NCBI RefSeq assembly: GCF_016906535.1
Contig: NC_057379.1
Coordinates: 62,001 to 126,000 of the forward strand
Length of the DNA stretch: 64,000 nucleotides
Source: Rhizoctonia solani
Lineage: Eukaryota > Basidiomycota > Agaricomycetes > Cantharellales > Ceratobasidiaceae
Direction of reading: 5' to 3'
Position numbers and translations under genes: made by a program. The notes under the pieces are model-generated. The model was not told where the DNA came from and ran no database searches. It saw only the letters and a program-made list of their open reading frames with translations. Shown piece after piece: positions 24,841-39,622 of this stretch. Within the stretch, counting starts at the first letter, position 1. Every line of letters begins with the position of its first letter.

Positions 24841-25261
24841 TTTTTTTTTTTTTTTTTTTTTTGACATTCAATTTATTACACGGACATGCGAACGAGGCAA
24901 ACACCGTGGGGCTAGAGCCCAAAACAACACATGCAACAACCCCAATAATTAAAATAAAGTCAAAATCACGATTCCAGTCCGCCCGAGAGCCAAAAGCTGT
25001 AGGGGCCCAGTCCGTATCTTCAAGTCCATCTCTCCGTTCTGCATCTTGAAGTGGCTGAGTCAGCCTTTCGGCACGTCCGAGAACCGGTAGGTGTGCCCGA
25101 AAGCACCGAAGAAGGTGGGGCCGCACAGCGGCCAAAGAGTAGGGCTCTGTCCGCAAACAGAGAAAGGGTAGGAGGGATAGGGGAAGGGTGGGTAGAGCGG
25201 CGGGAGAGGGTGAGGCCAAGCCCTCAACCCACCAGTGGTGGGAGGAAGTAGGAAGAGCCTG
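24841..25261 (-). mobile_element. Poly(A)-tailed retroposon, 421 bp
   Basis: Read on the minus strand, this insert ends with AATAAA followed about 12 bases later by a run of 22 A (22 T on the plus strand, 24841-24862). It is flanked by a perfect 14-bp direct repeat. These are the marks of target-primed reverse transcription of a polyadenylated RNA. The body has a pyrimidine-rich 5' part and a protein-like stretch (ERRDGLEDTDWAPTAFGSRA) near 25000. It may be the 5'-truncated 3' end of a LINE, or a processed copy of an mRNA or non-coding RNA. I cannot name the source. No RNA polymerase III box pair is obvious, which argues against a tRNA-derived SINE. Confidence 0.85.
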
Positions 25262-25275
25262 TCACGTGGTATTCC
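25262..25275. repeat. Target-site duplication, right copy
   Basis: The second perfect copy of TCACGTGGTATTCC, marking the 5' end of the retroposon (minus-strand orientation). Confidence 0.9.
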
Positions 25276-26318
25276 CATAGCCAGCTATTGCTGGCTTCTG
25301 AAGCCGTAGTAGAGAATACTTTAGAAGGACAAAAGGTACTCAAAGATTGATTCATATTATATAATGGGATATTTTTACAATCTGCCATTAGACAGGCCAA
25401 ATCGTGAGGTCAAGGTCGTAGGCTCGTTCGCATTCGGGCTATGGGAGGGAATCATGCACTACAACAACAAAGTCGATGGTAGCACCCCGTAATGAGCTGG
25501 CCACGATTTGGCAAGTCGATAAGATGAAATAATTGGAGAGGATTTACTTTAGACAACGGTCCTTACTGAGAGTTGCAAATTTACCCGAATGTAATAGGTG
25601 GCTGGCGAGTAGAAGACAAACTAGTAGAGGCTGATATCAGCGGGGCATAGAACTAGAGTGGATAGACTGTGTACTTACGAATCGTCTTGTAGCTGAGCCT
25701 AGAGACCCGTGTTAATGAGAAAACCCACGGAAAGTTCATCGAACCCGACGATGAGAACGCCATTGAAGAGTTGCACATATGCCGGCATCTTGGGAAGCGT
25801 GAGCAAGTTGACTTGAAGTGATATACCAGAGATGCAATGGGTGCCTAATCGTAAAAGGGGTCCTGGGAGACATTATGTAACGAGAACAGTACAGCTCGAG
25901 AGTGTGCCAAGAATCAATCTAAATGCGGCGGGTTGGCGCGCGGGAACCATCCAGACCTCGACCTCGAACCATCGTCATAAGGCAGATGAGGCTCGTCAGA
26001 GTAGGCTTAAGAAAGACGTGAAGGTATAAAAGTAGAGACTTGGGATAATCAGACAATTAAAGGCGCCCAAAGTGCCCTCAAGGAAGAATAATTTTCGCGG
26101 AAGCAGTATGTGTCAGATGATGCCGAGAGTCAAGTTGCGACAGGCCAAGAGAGCGAGATGTTGCCTCGAGAAGATGAGTAGTTGGCACAAGTCAGAAAAG
26201 GCCTGGCCATTGCCACGTTTGTGAGCTAGAAGGCAGGATTTGCGATGTGGGGGAGAGATGATGTGGGTATCAGGTGCGGGGTCACGTGGCCATGCAGTCA
26301 TTTAACGTATCTGATTAG
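25276..26318. other. Upstream region of the histone demethylase gene
   Basis: About 1 kb between the retroposon and the demethylase start codon. No coding frame with support. The two flanking genes are divergent, so it may hold promoters for both directions; I see no clear TATA box. Confidence 0.5.
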
Positions 26319-30076
<3,758 letters not shown>

Positions 30077-31019
30077 TATCGACATGGCTGTTGAAGTATA
30101 AGCTAATTTATCCGCTACCCTTGTTTCTTCTCGTTCACTTTCTGTTCATACTGTACGTTCTCACTATTCTTGGTCGCGGGTGTTTGTATTTTATTAGTCG
30201 AAGAATTATCGTATTTTGAATGTCTGACTCCAATTATATTCCTTTGATTTTCAGAAAGCGGTCTCCTCGCGCCTGGACTTCCGATTCGGGCAAAATGGTA
30301 TTCAGCGGAAGTGAACACCGGCCTATTGCCTATGTGTGAGTCTCGGAGCAAAGACTTCCTATAGCGTGACGCTCAAGCCTAGTAACCCAGGCTTACCGCA
30401 CCACCATCGGGTCAAGTACATGAACTTGAAACTCACGCCCACTGACCAAAGGGAGTTTGCGGTCAAACTTTCAGATGCAAAGCGCAGGCTTGATGATGAC
30501 CGCACCTGAGGTACAGGTATGTGGCGGCAAGATCCAGAGAAACGTCGCTGCCAGTCACTCTCGTAGTAAGTACGACCCAGACACAGAGCGCAGGTTCATA
30601 TATATATGCATATCGCTGCTCTTCTCAGTTATAGTTGGAGAGTTTTCCTCCATGAACGCCTACAACCGGAAGAAGTCCGGGATGTAAAGGTTAATACCGG
30701 AAAGGACCTCACTCTTCAGCCCGGGCCCCTATTAATTGTGGGTATACATGTATGCCTGGTATTACGCCACTTGTATACATATTTTTCCTAATAGCTGGAA
30801 CCCATGCTGTCCTCCTCCTGCAAAAGGCTTCCGAATATCCGTTGGCGATCATTTGCTAGACTCACAGATGTTGTCGCTTGATTTTTCATAAGGTTCTCAA
30901 AGAAGTAAATATAAAGGAATAAGTATATATAGCGATTGATAATTTTGAGAGTGACGCAGGGACCCTGCTGAGTAAGTTAGAGGTTATCAGCTGACTGGAG
31001 GATCTTGTGTCTCACCACA
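30077..31019. other. Intergenic, no supported gene
   Basis: The 3' flank of the demethylase and the upstream region of the NTPase gene. Short frames only. Confidence 0.5.
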
Positions 31020-33888
31020 ATGAGTCCCCCAATGGACGTCGACCCCACGCATGAAGACCCTCAATCTGCATCTCTAAGCAATGTTCACCAGGCGAAGCTT
31101 CAGCTAAATACCCGAGTTATGAATGCGATTCAAAAACGGAAGGCCAACAATCCGAATAAACTCTTTGTATCGTCGCGGTGCTTCATAGGAAATGATGCTG
31201 CCACTCTTCTTCATATTCTTCTGGAAATACACTTCGGTGAGGACAAAATACCCATGAGGATATCAGAATGCCATCAATATGTGCTGGATAACTTCGAGCT
31301 CCTGGACGCCCTTTCATTGGCTTACACCTCCAAGAATTATGAAGAGCTAATGGACCATCGTAAGTGGGGATCGCAGTTCTACTCAGAATATTGTGCACTC
31401 GTGGATGTAACATTCGTCATTTCTAGCTCTGATGCCATTCAATCAATCTCAAAAACTAGGCACCATGAAGCCGAGTAGAATCAAGCATAGTGAGCTATTT
31501 ACTTAATATTTCTTTCTGGATTGTTGATCATAGACGATATCGTTTGCCCCAGGTCTTGAGTCAGCATTCGAAGACCTCTACGTCGGCAACACGGCCAAGC
31601 TATTTATCGATACCCTCAATCAAGAGAGACACTTGTCAACGGGGTACGCTGCCGCTAACAAGCCATATAATTGGTCTATCTCGGTCGTTCAGTCATCCGG
31701 CATGGGCAAGTCAAGGATGGTAGAAGAAGCTGCAAAGATGGTATTCACGATCCCTATCAACATTCGTGAAAAACTACCAGAAGGTCGCATAAGTGAGTCA
31801 TCTGTCGTGATGATCATAGCATAACTAGACCCTTGTCATTGTAGCATATCCGCCACCGGACAAAAACATACGCGAATTCTTCTTGAAGCGCCAGAGTCTA
31901 AGCGACAAGCAGCAGAAAGTCGATTATATGATATTTTTCAAGTTTCTTTTTGCTAAGATCCACCAAGTAGTCCAAGGTCATTTTTTGGGTGCTACTGGAT
32001 CCGATTTAGCTCTTGCTTGGGTTGAATATCTCAACAGAGGGCAGAATATAGTCGAGGTAGGAATAGGGCGAAAGCGCCTTTACGACAGCGTTATCGAAGA
32101 CACCGAGCAAGCTAGCTCAGTAAGCGTTGGGATTTCTTCCATAGATCACGACTCATGCTATCAGCAGAACTTCAAGATTAACAAGGGTTCCCTCAGAGAC
32201 ATAGAGACCTCCATGCAGAAAAGCTGTCAAGCACTTCTGGAGCTAATCCAACCGGACTCCTCGAATCAAGATAATATCTGTTTGATCTACTTTGATGAAG
32301 CTCATTCGCTGACCGAGCCCGTCAAAACACCAGATCAAGAACACGAGCGGAGCCAGTACCATAATCTTGGAACAGCCATGGCCAGTCTCATCGACTATAG
32401 GTTATTTTTCATATTTTTATCGACCAACTCTCGGCTGGAAAACTTTGCTCCACCACCTACCAGCTTTCCATCCAATCGGGTGGCCAACGGGTTGAGGTTG
32501 ATACCTCCTTTCACGGAGCTACCATTCGACATCTACGAATCGACAGTCCTAGATGATATAAACATTTTATCGCTCGAAAGCGTGTCCAAGACCAAAGTGA
32601 TGGTGGGATTTGGCCGTGCTCTGTAGGTGCTCAATTGATCAGCAGTTGATCGGAATTAATGAGTTCAAATAGTTGGTATTCATATTACAAGAGCAACCCA
32701 AACAAGAACATATTCGATTTGGCTGTGGATAAACTCACGGCCTCTGGGGTCAATGACAGGAACAGCGACGCACTCCTTGCTGTATTGGGCATCCGGATAG
32801 GTATCGCATTCGACACGACCAATAATGCCACATATTCTATACAGTCAAGGCTAGTAGAATCTCATCTCCGCGTGGTTTACTGGATCCCTGAACACCGAGG
32901 ATACATGCATACTGGAGCCCCGTCCGAACCTATCCTAGCCGAGGCTGCTGCTCGGTACCTTAATGCCCTGAACTCCGGTTGTGGAGGAATCGCTGTGCTG
33001 GGACCGAAGCGACTATCTGAGGAATTTGAAAAAGGGCTTCTTGCTCGGGGAGAGCGCGGGGAGATTGCAGGCCGACTACTAATAACGGCGGCATACGAAG
33101 CTGCTTTGAAAATTGACTGGAAAATGAGTAATCGCGAGCCGTGGTACCATAAGCCGATCCCAGTTATGGATTTTCTTTTCGCCTTGTTCCACTCAAGTCA
33201 TCATGACATTATCAAGGGAGCAAGATCTCTAACTGGATTAAAGAGTGTGCCCACTTTGAACCAAGCGTTCGCCAATTGCCATGTTTTCTTCTCGCACTTT
33301 GCCCTTGCTGAGGATGCCGATATGCTGTCCTCAACAGGACTTGCTATTGCTCTTGTACGTGGGATGGCATTACAGGCTAAAGACGGCCATGAATCTATTG
33401 ATGCGGTCATTCCGGTCCACATTGGATCTACGACAAGCCCGATCGACCCATCCACAACGTCGGCAATCAATCTACAGTTCAAGAATCGACAAAGGCCTAT
33501 GGAGTGCAACGTCAAGCGCTCTACCACCGTTCCTGATTTGAAGCTGCCCGTAATATCAATTGTGTTCGAGTTGGGCATTACTGGGTCCATTCGGGAACCC
33601 GTCACCATTGTTCAAGAGCCTCGTGGTCCCACACGTAGTGGAACGAGAGCAATTCATCCTGACGATCATCACTACCAGATAATAGTCAAGGGGTGTAATG
33701 GCAAAGCATTTGGAGTAATTTCAGATAAAGCGGAGGCGCAGTACAAGGCTATTCTAGGCACTGCAAGTATTCTGCAAGACTTTCCGCGTAACAAAAGTAA
33801 AGATAACGCGGAAGCCTTGCTAGCAATGAAACCAGCCTTTAGTGCAGCAAGGCAGAATAGGTTGTATGGGAAGCAATGGAAATTGTGA
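31020..33888 (+). CDS. P-loop NTPase, Crinkler/RHS-like family (878 aa)
   Basis: Five exons: 31020-31359, 31427-31489, 31553-31792, 31845-32622, 32673-33888; total 879 codons, intact. A short N-terminal region (MDVDPTHEDP start) precedes a NTPase domain with Walker A SSGMGKSR (Lys187) and Walker B ICLIYFDEAH (Asp365, Glu366). A sensor-like FFIFLSTNSRLENFAPP and ELPFDIYE then FGRALWYSYYK follow. The C-terminal half (about 490-878) is mixed alpha/beta, without a domain I can name. Proteins with this NTPase style occur in many copies in agaricomycete genomes. They resemble the NTPase of Crinkler and trypanosome RHS proteins, which are thought to derive from transposon-linked genes. The function in fungi is unknown; a self-mobile or conflict-related role is inference. 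It sits directly at the edge of a 30-kb retrotransposon block, as RHS-type genes often do. Confidence 0.75.
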
Positions 33889-34029
33889 AGTTCAGTTAGG
33901 CATAGTATATTCATTACAAAATCAATGTCTAGTGATGGTAGTTTGTAAATATGCTGATAGTTGACTGTTATGTTTGTGATCAAATTCAGCCTGGCTGTAA
34001 GGTGGACAATACTAGGGTTAGGCTTGTGA

Positions 34030-34074
34030 CCAGCCCCTATGGAAACTACAAGACAGCATTGCCATAGGGGCTGG
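34030..34074. repeat. 13-bp perfect inverted repeat, 19-base loop
   Basis: CCAGCCCCTATGG at 34030-34042 pairs with CCATAGGGGCTGG at 34062-34074. It lies between the NTPase gene and the copia element. It could be part of a foldback or miniature element that the copia later split, since the other copia flank (around 52220-52260) also contains self-complementary CCCC/GGGG blocks. Both ends of such an element are not established. Confidence 0.5.
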
Positions 34075-34162
34075 GATAACTCTCTAAGTGTTCCAGCAAA
34101 CCCTGACATACAGTGGTGTGCAAATCAAATGCAACACATGACCCCCTGTGCTTGCACTTGCT

Positions 34163-34433
34163 TGTTGAAATATCTTGTAAATACTAGATTCTTCTAGTAT
34201 GTTCTATGCGCAGTAATCAAGTCAGTAAGTACAAGTCATTCAGTGCGCAGTCATATGCGCAGCAATTTACCATATGACTTGGTAGGTTTCTTGGGATATA
34301 TAAAGGCCCGCACACAAGCCCTCTATCCTCACCTCTCTCTCTAATTCTTTTTTACTGTCTTTACTTTTGTATACGATTTAGTTTAGTTTAGTAATACATT
34401 TATATATACATCTATATACATAAGATTTCAACA
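34163..34433 (+). repeat. Copia 5' LTR
   Basis: 271 bp, TG...CA ends. It contains a TATA-like GGGATATATAAAGG near 34296 and a CT-rich initiator-like stretch after it, which suits the start of transcription. Confidence 0.93.
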
Positions 34434-34445
34434 GGTTATGAGCCC
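34434..34445 (+). promoter_or_regulatory. Copia primer-binding site (initiator tRNA-Met anticodon arm)
   Basis: GGTTATGAGCCC directly follows the 5' LTR. It is the reverse complement of the GGGCTCATAACC in the anticodon stem-loop of initiator tRNA-Met (known from yeast), not of a tRNA 3' end. This is the half-tRNA priming described for Drosophila copia. Gypsy-1 integrated at its last five bases (AGCCC). Confidence 0.75.
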
Positions 34446-35007
34446 TGTTGTACACCACTGTAAGGTGGGTACACGCTGGTGGGAGCGGGCGCTTAGGGCC
34501 GTACTACTACAAGCCACAAGGTACTCTACTACTATACTAGGCTATCTTAATACCGCTTAAGGCGGTCTACTTATCTATACTACTGCGAGGGGGCCTTAGG
34601 CCTGGGAGGTGTGGTAGGTTAAGTAAGGGGTTTGGCTACTGATGACTAATGGGGGCCGGCTACTTAGCTGGCTGAGTGTCCTCCTCAATGAGTATGAGAC
34701 GAGGTAAAATTGACTTGGGGTCTCCAAGCGATTTTCCTGCTGTATATATAGAAGAGAGCGCACTATCTACATGGTCTGTGCGCGTGAGAAAAGAAGTACA
34801 TGTGTGAAAATAAGAAGCGTGCTGCGGGCTGCGCAGAAGCGTGGATTATTCCTAAGCGCCCTTGGCACGGCATCTCGGCGCGGCATCTCGGCATAATAAG
34901 CGCCGAGATCACGTGATTGAAAAACATAAGATAAAGGGTTCGTAAAAAATAGTAAAAATATCAGAAAATCGTCCGATTCCAGTGGTATATGTTAGGAGGT
35001 TATGACA
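34446..35007 (-). repeat. Gypsy-1 3' LTR (left copy)
   Basis: 562 bp. On the minus strand it begins TGTCATAACC and ends TACAACA. It contains CTATATATACA as a TATA-like box, a CACGTG palindrome, and a repeated CATCTCGGC motif. Confidence 0.93.
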
Positions 35008-35018
35008 TTGCCCCCCCC

Positions 35019-38000
35019 TTAAAGGCTCTTGGCGGAGTCACGAGCCTTTTTCAGTCGTGACTTGTTGAAGCGTTGGATTTCCTCTTGGCTGTGCTCCAGG
35101 AGTTCTTCCGGTTCCCACGAGTTATCTTCTGGTCCATAGCCCTTCCATTTTATCAAGTAGAACCACTTCCCTCGTTGTCTCTTGGAGTCGATGATCTGCT
35201 CAACTTCATACTCTTCCTCCCCTTCTATTGTTTCAGGAGGGGGGCGATTAGGAAATGGCTGGGTCGGGGATTCATGGACTTTTGACAGTAATCCCACGTA
35301 GAACACATCATGGATTTTGAGGGTTTCTGGCAGGTTCAGGCGGTAAGCGTGACTAGAGATCTTCTCTGTGATTTCAAATGGTCCTAATCGCTTGGGATCC
35401 AGTTTGTTGGAGTTGGTCCTTAGTTCTACGTTTTTTCCATCCAACCAGACCTTTTCGCCTACAGAGTATTGCGGTACTACCCCTTTTGTGCTTGTCATAC
35501 GCTCTTTTGTCATTTTGAGTGCTGACTCTGCCTCCTGCCATTCCCTGGCCAATGTGTCGGCCACAAGATCTGCCTCTGGAACGTTTGCCGGGACGTTTGA
35601 TGGGTTCATCACAGGGTTTCTTCCATAAACCAACTCGAAGGGGGTTTTCCCTGTGGCGGAGTGTTTTGCGTTGTTGTAAGCATACTCCGCCAGTGGTAAC
35701 CATGTGGCCCAGTCCGAGTGATCCGCTGCAACATACGACCTGAGGTAGAATTCGATGAATTGATTAACCCTCTCTGTTTGGCCATCAGATTCCGGGTGGT
35801 AGGCCGATGAGAAGGCTGGTTTAACCCCAAGTCGTTGGTATAGTGCCCTTAAGAATTTTCCCGTGAACGTGGTTCCGCGATCTGAGACGGTTTTAACCGG
35901 TAATCCGTGCAGCTTCCAAACATGGCTAACAAATAGATCTGCTAGACCCCTTGCGGTGACCTTCTTTGATGTCGGGATGAAGTGACCAAATTTGGAGAAC
36001 GAGTCTATCACTACCAAGATTGCGTTGTGTCCTTGCGACTTGGGGAAGCCGGTGATGAAGTCATAGGAGATAGTATGAAATGGAAAAGGGGGAACTTCTA
36101 AGGGTTTGAGGGCAATAGCCGGTGCATGGGCTCGTCTATTGGCTTGGCACGTTGGACAGCATTCGACCCATTCCTTTGCTGAGGATTTCATTCCAGGCCA
36201 CCAGTAGCTTCTGCTGAGAAGTTCAAGCGTCCTTTGTTGCCCTGGATGGCCTGCCAGTGGGGAATCGTGGAATTCCCTTAACAGTTTTTCCTTCAGTGGT
36301 TCCGAGTCTGGGACTACTAGTTTTCCTCGGTACCAGAGTAGGTCCTCTTCCCAATCATAGTCCCTGTAAGCTTTCCGGATAGAGGGAGGTGCATTGTCCG
36401 CATCTTCTGTTAGGAACTGAATAATTGGTTCTAATGATGGGTCGTCCCTTAACTTGGTGCGGATCTCTGCAATGATGTCCATTTCTTCCTCTGAAACATT
36501 GGCAAAGACTTTGGCTGGTAGCATGATTTCTGGTTCCTGGGGTGCATCAATATAGTCCGACCGTCTAGATAGGGCGTCTGGCTTTCCCGATTGCTTTCCT
36601 GGGCGATAATGGATTTCAAAATTAAAGTCGCTCAGGAAGATGCGCCATCGCGCGTGTCTACGGTTGAAGGTCCGTGCTTGCATCCAGTATTCCAAGTTTC
36701 AATGGTCTGTGAACACCTGGATTGGTTTATCCGTTGCTTCTAGGAAAATCCTCCACTCCTCCAATGCCTTGATGATAGCCAGAAGTTCTTTATCGTGGGT
36801 GTCATAATTAGCTTCTGCTCCGGAGAACGATTTTGACATATAGGCGATTGGATGTAGTCTGTTGTCTGGACCTCGCTGACTAAGGATTGCCCCCATGGCT
36901 ACTCCTGATGCGTCTGTCTCTAGGTAGTAAGGGAGTTCTGGGTTGGAATGAATCAGAACCGGGGACTTTGTAACCAGGGATTTCAGTTCTTGGAATGCCT
37001 GCTCTTCTTGGTTACCCCAGGACCATGGGGTTTCCTTTCTGGTAAGATTGTGCAGAGGGCGAGCTACTGAACTGAAATCGGGGATAAAGCGGCGGAGGTA
37101 GTTGACAAATCCTAGGAAGGCTTGGACTTGTTTAACCGTTTTGGGGGTTGGCCATGACGTGACTGCCTCAACTTTCTTCTGGTCCATGGAAAAGCCGTTT
37201 GGGGAAATGACTATGCCCAAGTAATCCACCGTGGTGACATGGAAGTGACACTTGGAGAGCTTACAGAACAACTGATTCTTCATCAACCGTGATAGGACTT
37301 CCCTGACATGGGTTGGGTGATCCTTGGGGTCTTTGGAGAAGATCAGTATGTCATCCAAATAGATCACTACTGTGACGTCAATGAGGTCCCGGAACAGGTT
37401 GTTCATGAAATGTTGGAAGGCGGCTGGGGCGTTGGTGAGGCCAAAAGGCATTACCAGGTATTCAAATAGCCCGTATTTAGTCCTAAATGCCGTTTTCCAT
37501 TCATCTCCTTCCTTGATCCTGACGTTGTTGTAACCCCAGCGTAGGTCTAGCTTGGTGAACATCTTTGCATGCCTGAGCTTTGCCATTAAGTCGTCTTGCC
37601 TAGGAAGTGGGTAAACATTCTTGTGCGTGACGTCATTTAGCTTCCTGTAGTCAACCACTAGTCTTAGTGAACCATCTGCCTTTTTTACAAACATGACTGG
37701 AGCGCCGGCGGATGAGGTGCTGGGGCGGATCTTGCCCGTTGCTAATTCCTTGTCGATGTGTTGTTTCAATGCCTTAGATTCCGCATCCGTCATGCCGTAT
37801 ATGGGACCGGGAGTTAGTTTGGCGTCTGGGACTAGGTCTATGGCGATGTCATACTCCCTATGTGGAGGGAGGACCTTGAATTCTTCTTCGCCAAAGACTC
37901 TAGCAAACTCGTGGTACTGAGGGGGGAGGTCCGCTAGAGGATCTGAGTCTGCTTCTTCTTCGGAGGCAATCTGGACTTGCTCAGGGAAGGTCACTAGTCC

Positions 38001-38549
38001 TTGTTGCCAATTGATCAAAGGAGCCTCCGTTGTCAACCATGTCATACCTAGAATAGCCGGTGTGTTGCCGATGGGGCAAACAAGGAAGGGGATAGTGTGG
38101 GGGTGGCCATTGGCCGAGACCGCGAGTTGAACCTGGTGCCAAATGCGACCAGTCTGAGATATGGTACCATCTAACATTCTCACTACTCGTGGATTTTCGA
38201 GTAGGGTTTTTGGAATTTTGTATTGTTCCACAATCAAAGGAGAGATGAAGTTCGACGTGGCTCCTGAATCTATGAGGGTTTTGAGTTTTTCCGCTGGATG
38301 ATTTGTCATGGTCAGATCAATATAGAGCAGGGGTTTTTTATTTGAATCAAGAGCAGTAGAAACAAATTCAATAACCGAGTCTGATACATGAAAATCTATA
38401 GGTTTCACCAAGGGCTTGACGGCAGTCCTTGGCTTCATTCTTTTTCCGACTCCGTGACCTCTCCAATCTTGGCGGTCTCCTTGATTGTGGCTTTCCAGCC
38501 ATTGGGACATTGTTTGATCCCATGTCCCTTCTGACCGCACTTGACACAA
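35019..38549 (-). pseudogene. pol: Gypsy-1 pol with one nonsense codon
   Basis: One frame from 38549 to 35019, broken by a TGA at 36699-36701 in the RNase H part (FTDH-stop-NLEYW; the sister element has Arg). Domains in order: aspartic protease (LIDSGATSNFIS), reverse transcriptase (VIYLDDILIFSKD, both Asp kept), RNase H (LETDASGVAMGAILSQ), integrase zinc finger (GHPGQQRTLELL, CCPTCQ), integrase core with D, D, E (SYDFITGFP, VSDRGTTF, SDGQTERVNQ), and a C-terminal chromodomain (GKWFYLIKWKGYGPEDNSWE). The chromodomain points to the chromovirus clade and to insertion into marked chromatin. Expression needs a -1 shift from gag. Confidence 0.93.
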
Positions 38550-39622
38550 AGGCCAGACGCGCGGCGACGATCCCTTTCTTCCGGTGTGACATAGTTAGGG
38601 TCCTCCGAGAGGCGGACCCGTTGGGTGGTGGTAGTGGTGGAAGTGGCCACGGTGGCCGGGGACTTGGCAGGGAGCTTTTTTGGGCGGTTCTCCTCGTTCT
38701 CCCGACAAATGTTGTCAATTTTGATGGAGGCGGCAAAGATAGCCTCCAACTCGTTGGGGATACTGTCTTTGGTAGACAGGAGTTCCTTGACCTTCCAATG
38801 GAGGCCGCGCGTGAATTGGGCAATGTACGCCTCCTCATTCCAATCAAGCTCCGCCATAAGATTGCGGAACTCGGTGACATACTCAGCCGTGGTTGTGGTC
38901 TGAGTTAGCGCGGCGATCTTTCTGGCAGCCGCCCTCTTGGCATCAGGGTCTGCAAATGCCTCCTTGAATTTGGCCGTTAAGGCCGTGATGGTAGTAGGGG
39001 GGTTACCCTCGCCCTTGATGATGCTCCCAATGATGGGGAGGGCCCAGTCGGCGGCCTTGTCTGTCATGTGGTACAAAATCCACACGACCATCTGCTCTTC
39101 TTTGTCAAATTGATCGCAATGGAGAGCTACCCATAGCATCATTTGATCCAGCCATTGAGTGGCTTTTTGTCCCCTGGTGTCACCCTTATAGGGGTCGGGA
39201 AGGTCCATCTTGGGCCGTTTTACGCTGGACCCTGCGTCGAAGGGTGTGAGGGATCCCAAGTGCCTTCTAGGCGTTCCTTGAGGCTCCTTTTTGAGGGGCC
39301 TTGGTTCTTCGTCCTCTGAGTCAAAACCCGTTCCTCTTGAGGGACGGAATGGGGCTTTGAGTCCAGGCCTAACCGTGCCTGGAGTGTGGGCTTCCCCCCC
39401 TGAGTGGGTAGGAGGGGTGACAGGCCCAGTCGATGGGCCAGGCTTGGTTTGGGCTCCGCCCTGGTCTTTGTCACCAACCAGGTCGTTGGTCTCCTTGCAT
39501 ATGGCTTTGAGCTCAGAGAGCTGTTGGCCTTGAGAGTGGATTTGGGCCTGCAAGGACCCGACTTGGCTGGTGAGGGTGTTGATAGCCTCGAGGAGAGAGG
39601 CAAGGGTCGGCTCCGGTTCCAT
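38435..39622 (-). CDS. gag: Gypsy-1 gag
   Basis: Capsid-like protein. I start it at the ATG at 39622 (MEPEPTLASLLEAINTL) because the longer frame to 39685 begins with GTG; the three related elements share this Met. It has an N-terminal coiled coil, a Pro/Gly-rich linker, a retrotransposon gag domain (QWLDQMMLWVALHCDQFDKE; AYIAQFTRGLHWKVKELL) and one CCHC knuckle (CVKCGQKGHGIKQC). It overlaps pol by 115 bases in another frame. Bases 39623-40143 are the untranslated leader. Confidence 0.92.
   Translation of the reverse strand: MEPEPTLASLLEAINTLTSQVGSLQAQIHSQGQQLSELKAICKETNDLVGDKDQGGAQTKPGPSTGPVTPPTHSGGEAHTPGTVRPGLKAPFRPSRGTGFDSEDEEPRPLKKEPQGTPRRHLGSLTPFDAGSSVKRPKMDLPDPYKGDTRGQKATQWLDQMMLWVALHCDQFDKEEQMVVWILYHMTDKAADWALPIIGSIIKGEGNPPTTITALTAKFKEAFADPDAKRAAARKIAALTQTTTTAEYVTEFRNLMAELDWNEEAYIAQFTRGLHWKVKELLSTKDSIPNELEAIFAASIKIDNICRENEENRPKKLPAKSPATVATSTTTTTQRVRLSEDPNYVTPEERDRRRASGLCVKCGQKGHGIKQCPNGWKATIKETAKIGEVTESEKE

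Noticed and set aside
24827..25219. 130-aa minus-strand frame within the retroposon
   Set aside because: It reads through the poly(A) tail (Lys run) and into the target duplication, so it is not a gene in its own right.
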